Assembly: GCA_025454445.1 (NCBI GenBank)
Contig: JALOOK010000508.1
Coordinates: forward strand, 1-5,353
DNA from: Oscillatoria sp. Prado101
GTDB lineage: Bacteria > Cyanobacteriota > Cyanobacteriia > Cyanobacteriales > Oscillatoriaceae
Direction: 5' to 3'
Length of the DNA stretch: 5,353 bases
The notes beneath the pieces were generated by a model. That model was not told the DNA's origin. It saw only the letters and a program-made list of their open reading frames with translations, and searched no databases. Within the stretch, counting starts at the first letter, position 1. Each line of letters opens with the position of its first letter. The position numbers and the translations under genes are program-made. This document shows positions 4,993 to 5,353 of this stretch, one piece after another.

Positions 4993-5353
4993 GGCTGAGT
5001 TTCCCCCAGGACTGGTGCGCTATAATGGGTTAAGGGTAAGCATTGACTTGACGGGTTTGCAAGAGATTCCCACCGGCTTTCTGCTGATGCGAATCATTAA
5101 CGGCGACACGGATACCGGCAGTGTTGTCTCGGTGAAGAACTTGACAGATACGACAGCTCCGGAAGGGGTTGCCAGTCCGATTTTTCCAGTACAGGAGAAG
5201 AAGGCTACAATAGAGCCGGCACTGAATATAAGCAATCTCACTCAAACACAGGATCTTGAGGTGAATTTGAGCGATGTGCGCCTGAACTCTGCTACGGGAG
5301 AATATACAGCTTCTTTGCAAGTTCTCAATAATGGCCCGGCTACGAGTCGCAAT
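4964..5353 (+). pseudogene. Continuation of the Ig-like protein in the +1 frame, runs off the window
   Basis: From 4964 to the window end (130 codons) this frame has no stop and reads as normal extracellular beta-rich protein, beginning RVVLSLAGNEAEFPPG and continuing GLVRYNGLRVSIDLTG. A later stretch, LEVNLSDVRLNSATGEYTAS followed by LQVLNNGPATS, resembles the repeat modules of cyanobacterial secreted proteins. It is out of frame by one with the 3910 frame, and a TGA at 4961-4963 closes it on the left. There is no convincing start codon with a ribosome site, so it is most simply the detached 3' part of the same gene. It could be translated if a downstream start or frameshifting is used, or the break could be a sequencing or assembly error near the palindrome. 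The true 3' end lies outside the window. Confidence 0.75.

Noticed and set aside
5021..5026. Perfect TATAAT in the detached 3' part of the Ig-like gene, a possible internal promoter
   Set aside because: It spells native codons (RYNG) of the continuation, has no -35 match at a suitable distance and no start codon with a ribosome site soon after; taken as chance.
4989..5033. ATG overlapping the premature TGA (ATGA at 4989-4992), suggesting translational coupling
   Set aside because: The ATG lies in the third frame and reaches a stop after 14 codons, so it cannot reinitiate the true continuation, which is in the frame beginning at 4964.
1..5353. CRISPR array, transposase gene or prophage signal
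   Set aside because: No regularly spaced direct repeats, no transposase-like frame and no phage genes are seen; the only mobile-like signal is the short palindrome at 4929-4961.

Overview
The window looks like chromosomal DNA of a filamentous cyanobacterium, most likely of the Oscillatoria/Microcoleus/Kamptonema/Planktothrix kind. This is inferred from four things. The tRNA-Arg(ACG) has the cyanobacterial/chloroplast type of body. There are degenerate heptanucleotide repeats. A 16-nt AGAAACCCGGTTTCTT-type palindromic repeat is present, of a kind I recall as scattered through those genomes. The proteins are cyanobacterial in flavour. The HIP1 octamer (GCGATCGC) is absent, while the hexamer TGCCGG/CCGGCA is strikingly frequent. 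No database search was possible.

Layout, left to right. Positions 1-192 are non-coding, with a strong small hairpin (55-74) and a weak promoter candidate. Positions 193-1206 encode a complete membrane-anchored family 2 glycosyltransferase of the polyprenyl-phosphate (DPM1/GtrB) type. A 266-bp gap holds two separate inverted repeats. It is followed by a 12-helix MFS exporter, probably starting at TTG 1473 and ending at 2765. A long hairpin (2775-2823) then separates the exporter from a tRNA-Arg(ACG) on the minus strand (2832-2905) and can serve as the tRNA terminator. The tRNA is divergent from moaC (2976-3494), the molybdenum-cofactor gene for cyclic pyranopterin monophosphate synthase. The two share a 70-bp promoter region.

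Positions 3495-3909 are non-coding but structured. They hold heptamer repeats, a possible minus-strand small RNA with its own extended -10 box and intrinsic terminator (about 3592-3672), and a good plus-strand extended -10 promoter (TATAAT at 3799-3804).

That promoter drives a gene for a large Ig-like-repeat surface or secreted protein starting at 3910. Its reading frame is broken. A 33-nt palindrome at 4929-4961 sits inside the coding region, the first frame stops at 4992, and convincing coding continues in the +1 frame from 4964 to the end of the window. Removing 34 or 37 nt centred on the palindrome would rejoin the frames, so the likely history is insertion of a palindromic repeat into the gene.

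The genes do not form one pathway. They are independent housekeeping, transport and surface genes in mixed orientation. The most notable signals are the repeat-interrupted Ig-like gene, the candidate minus-strand sRNA, the TGCCGG enrichment and the dyad upstream of the exporter. I see no CRISPR array, no transposase, and no clear evidence of a new defence or biosynthetic system.
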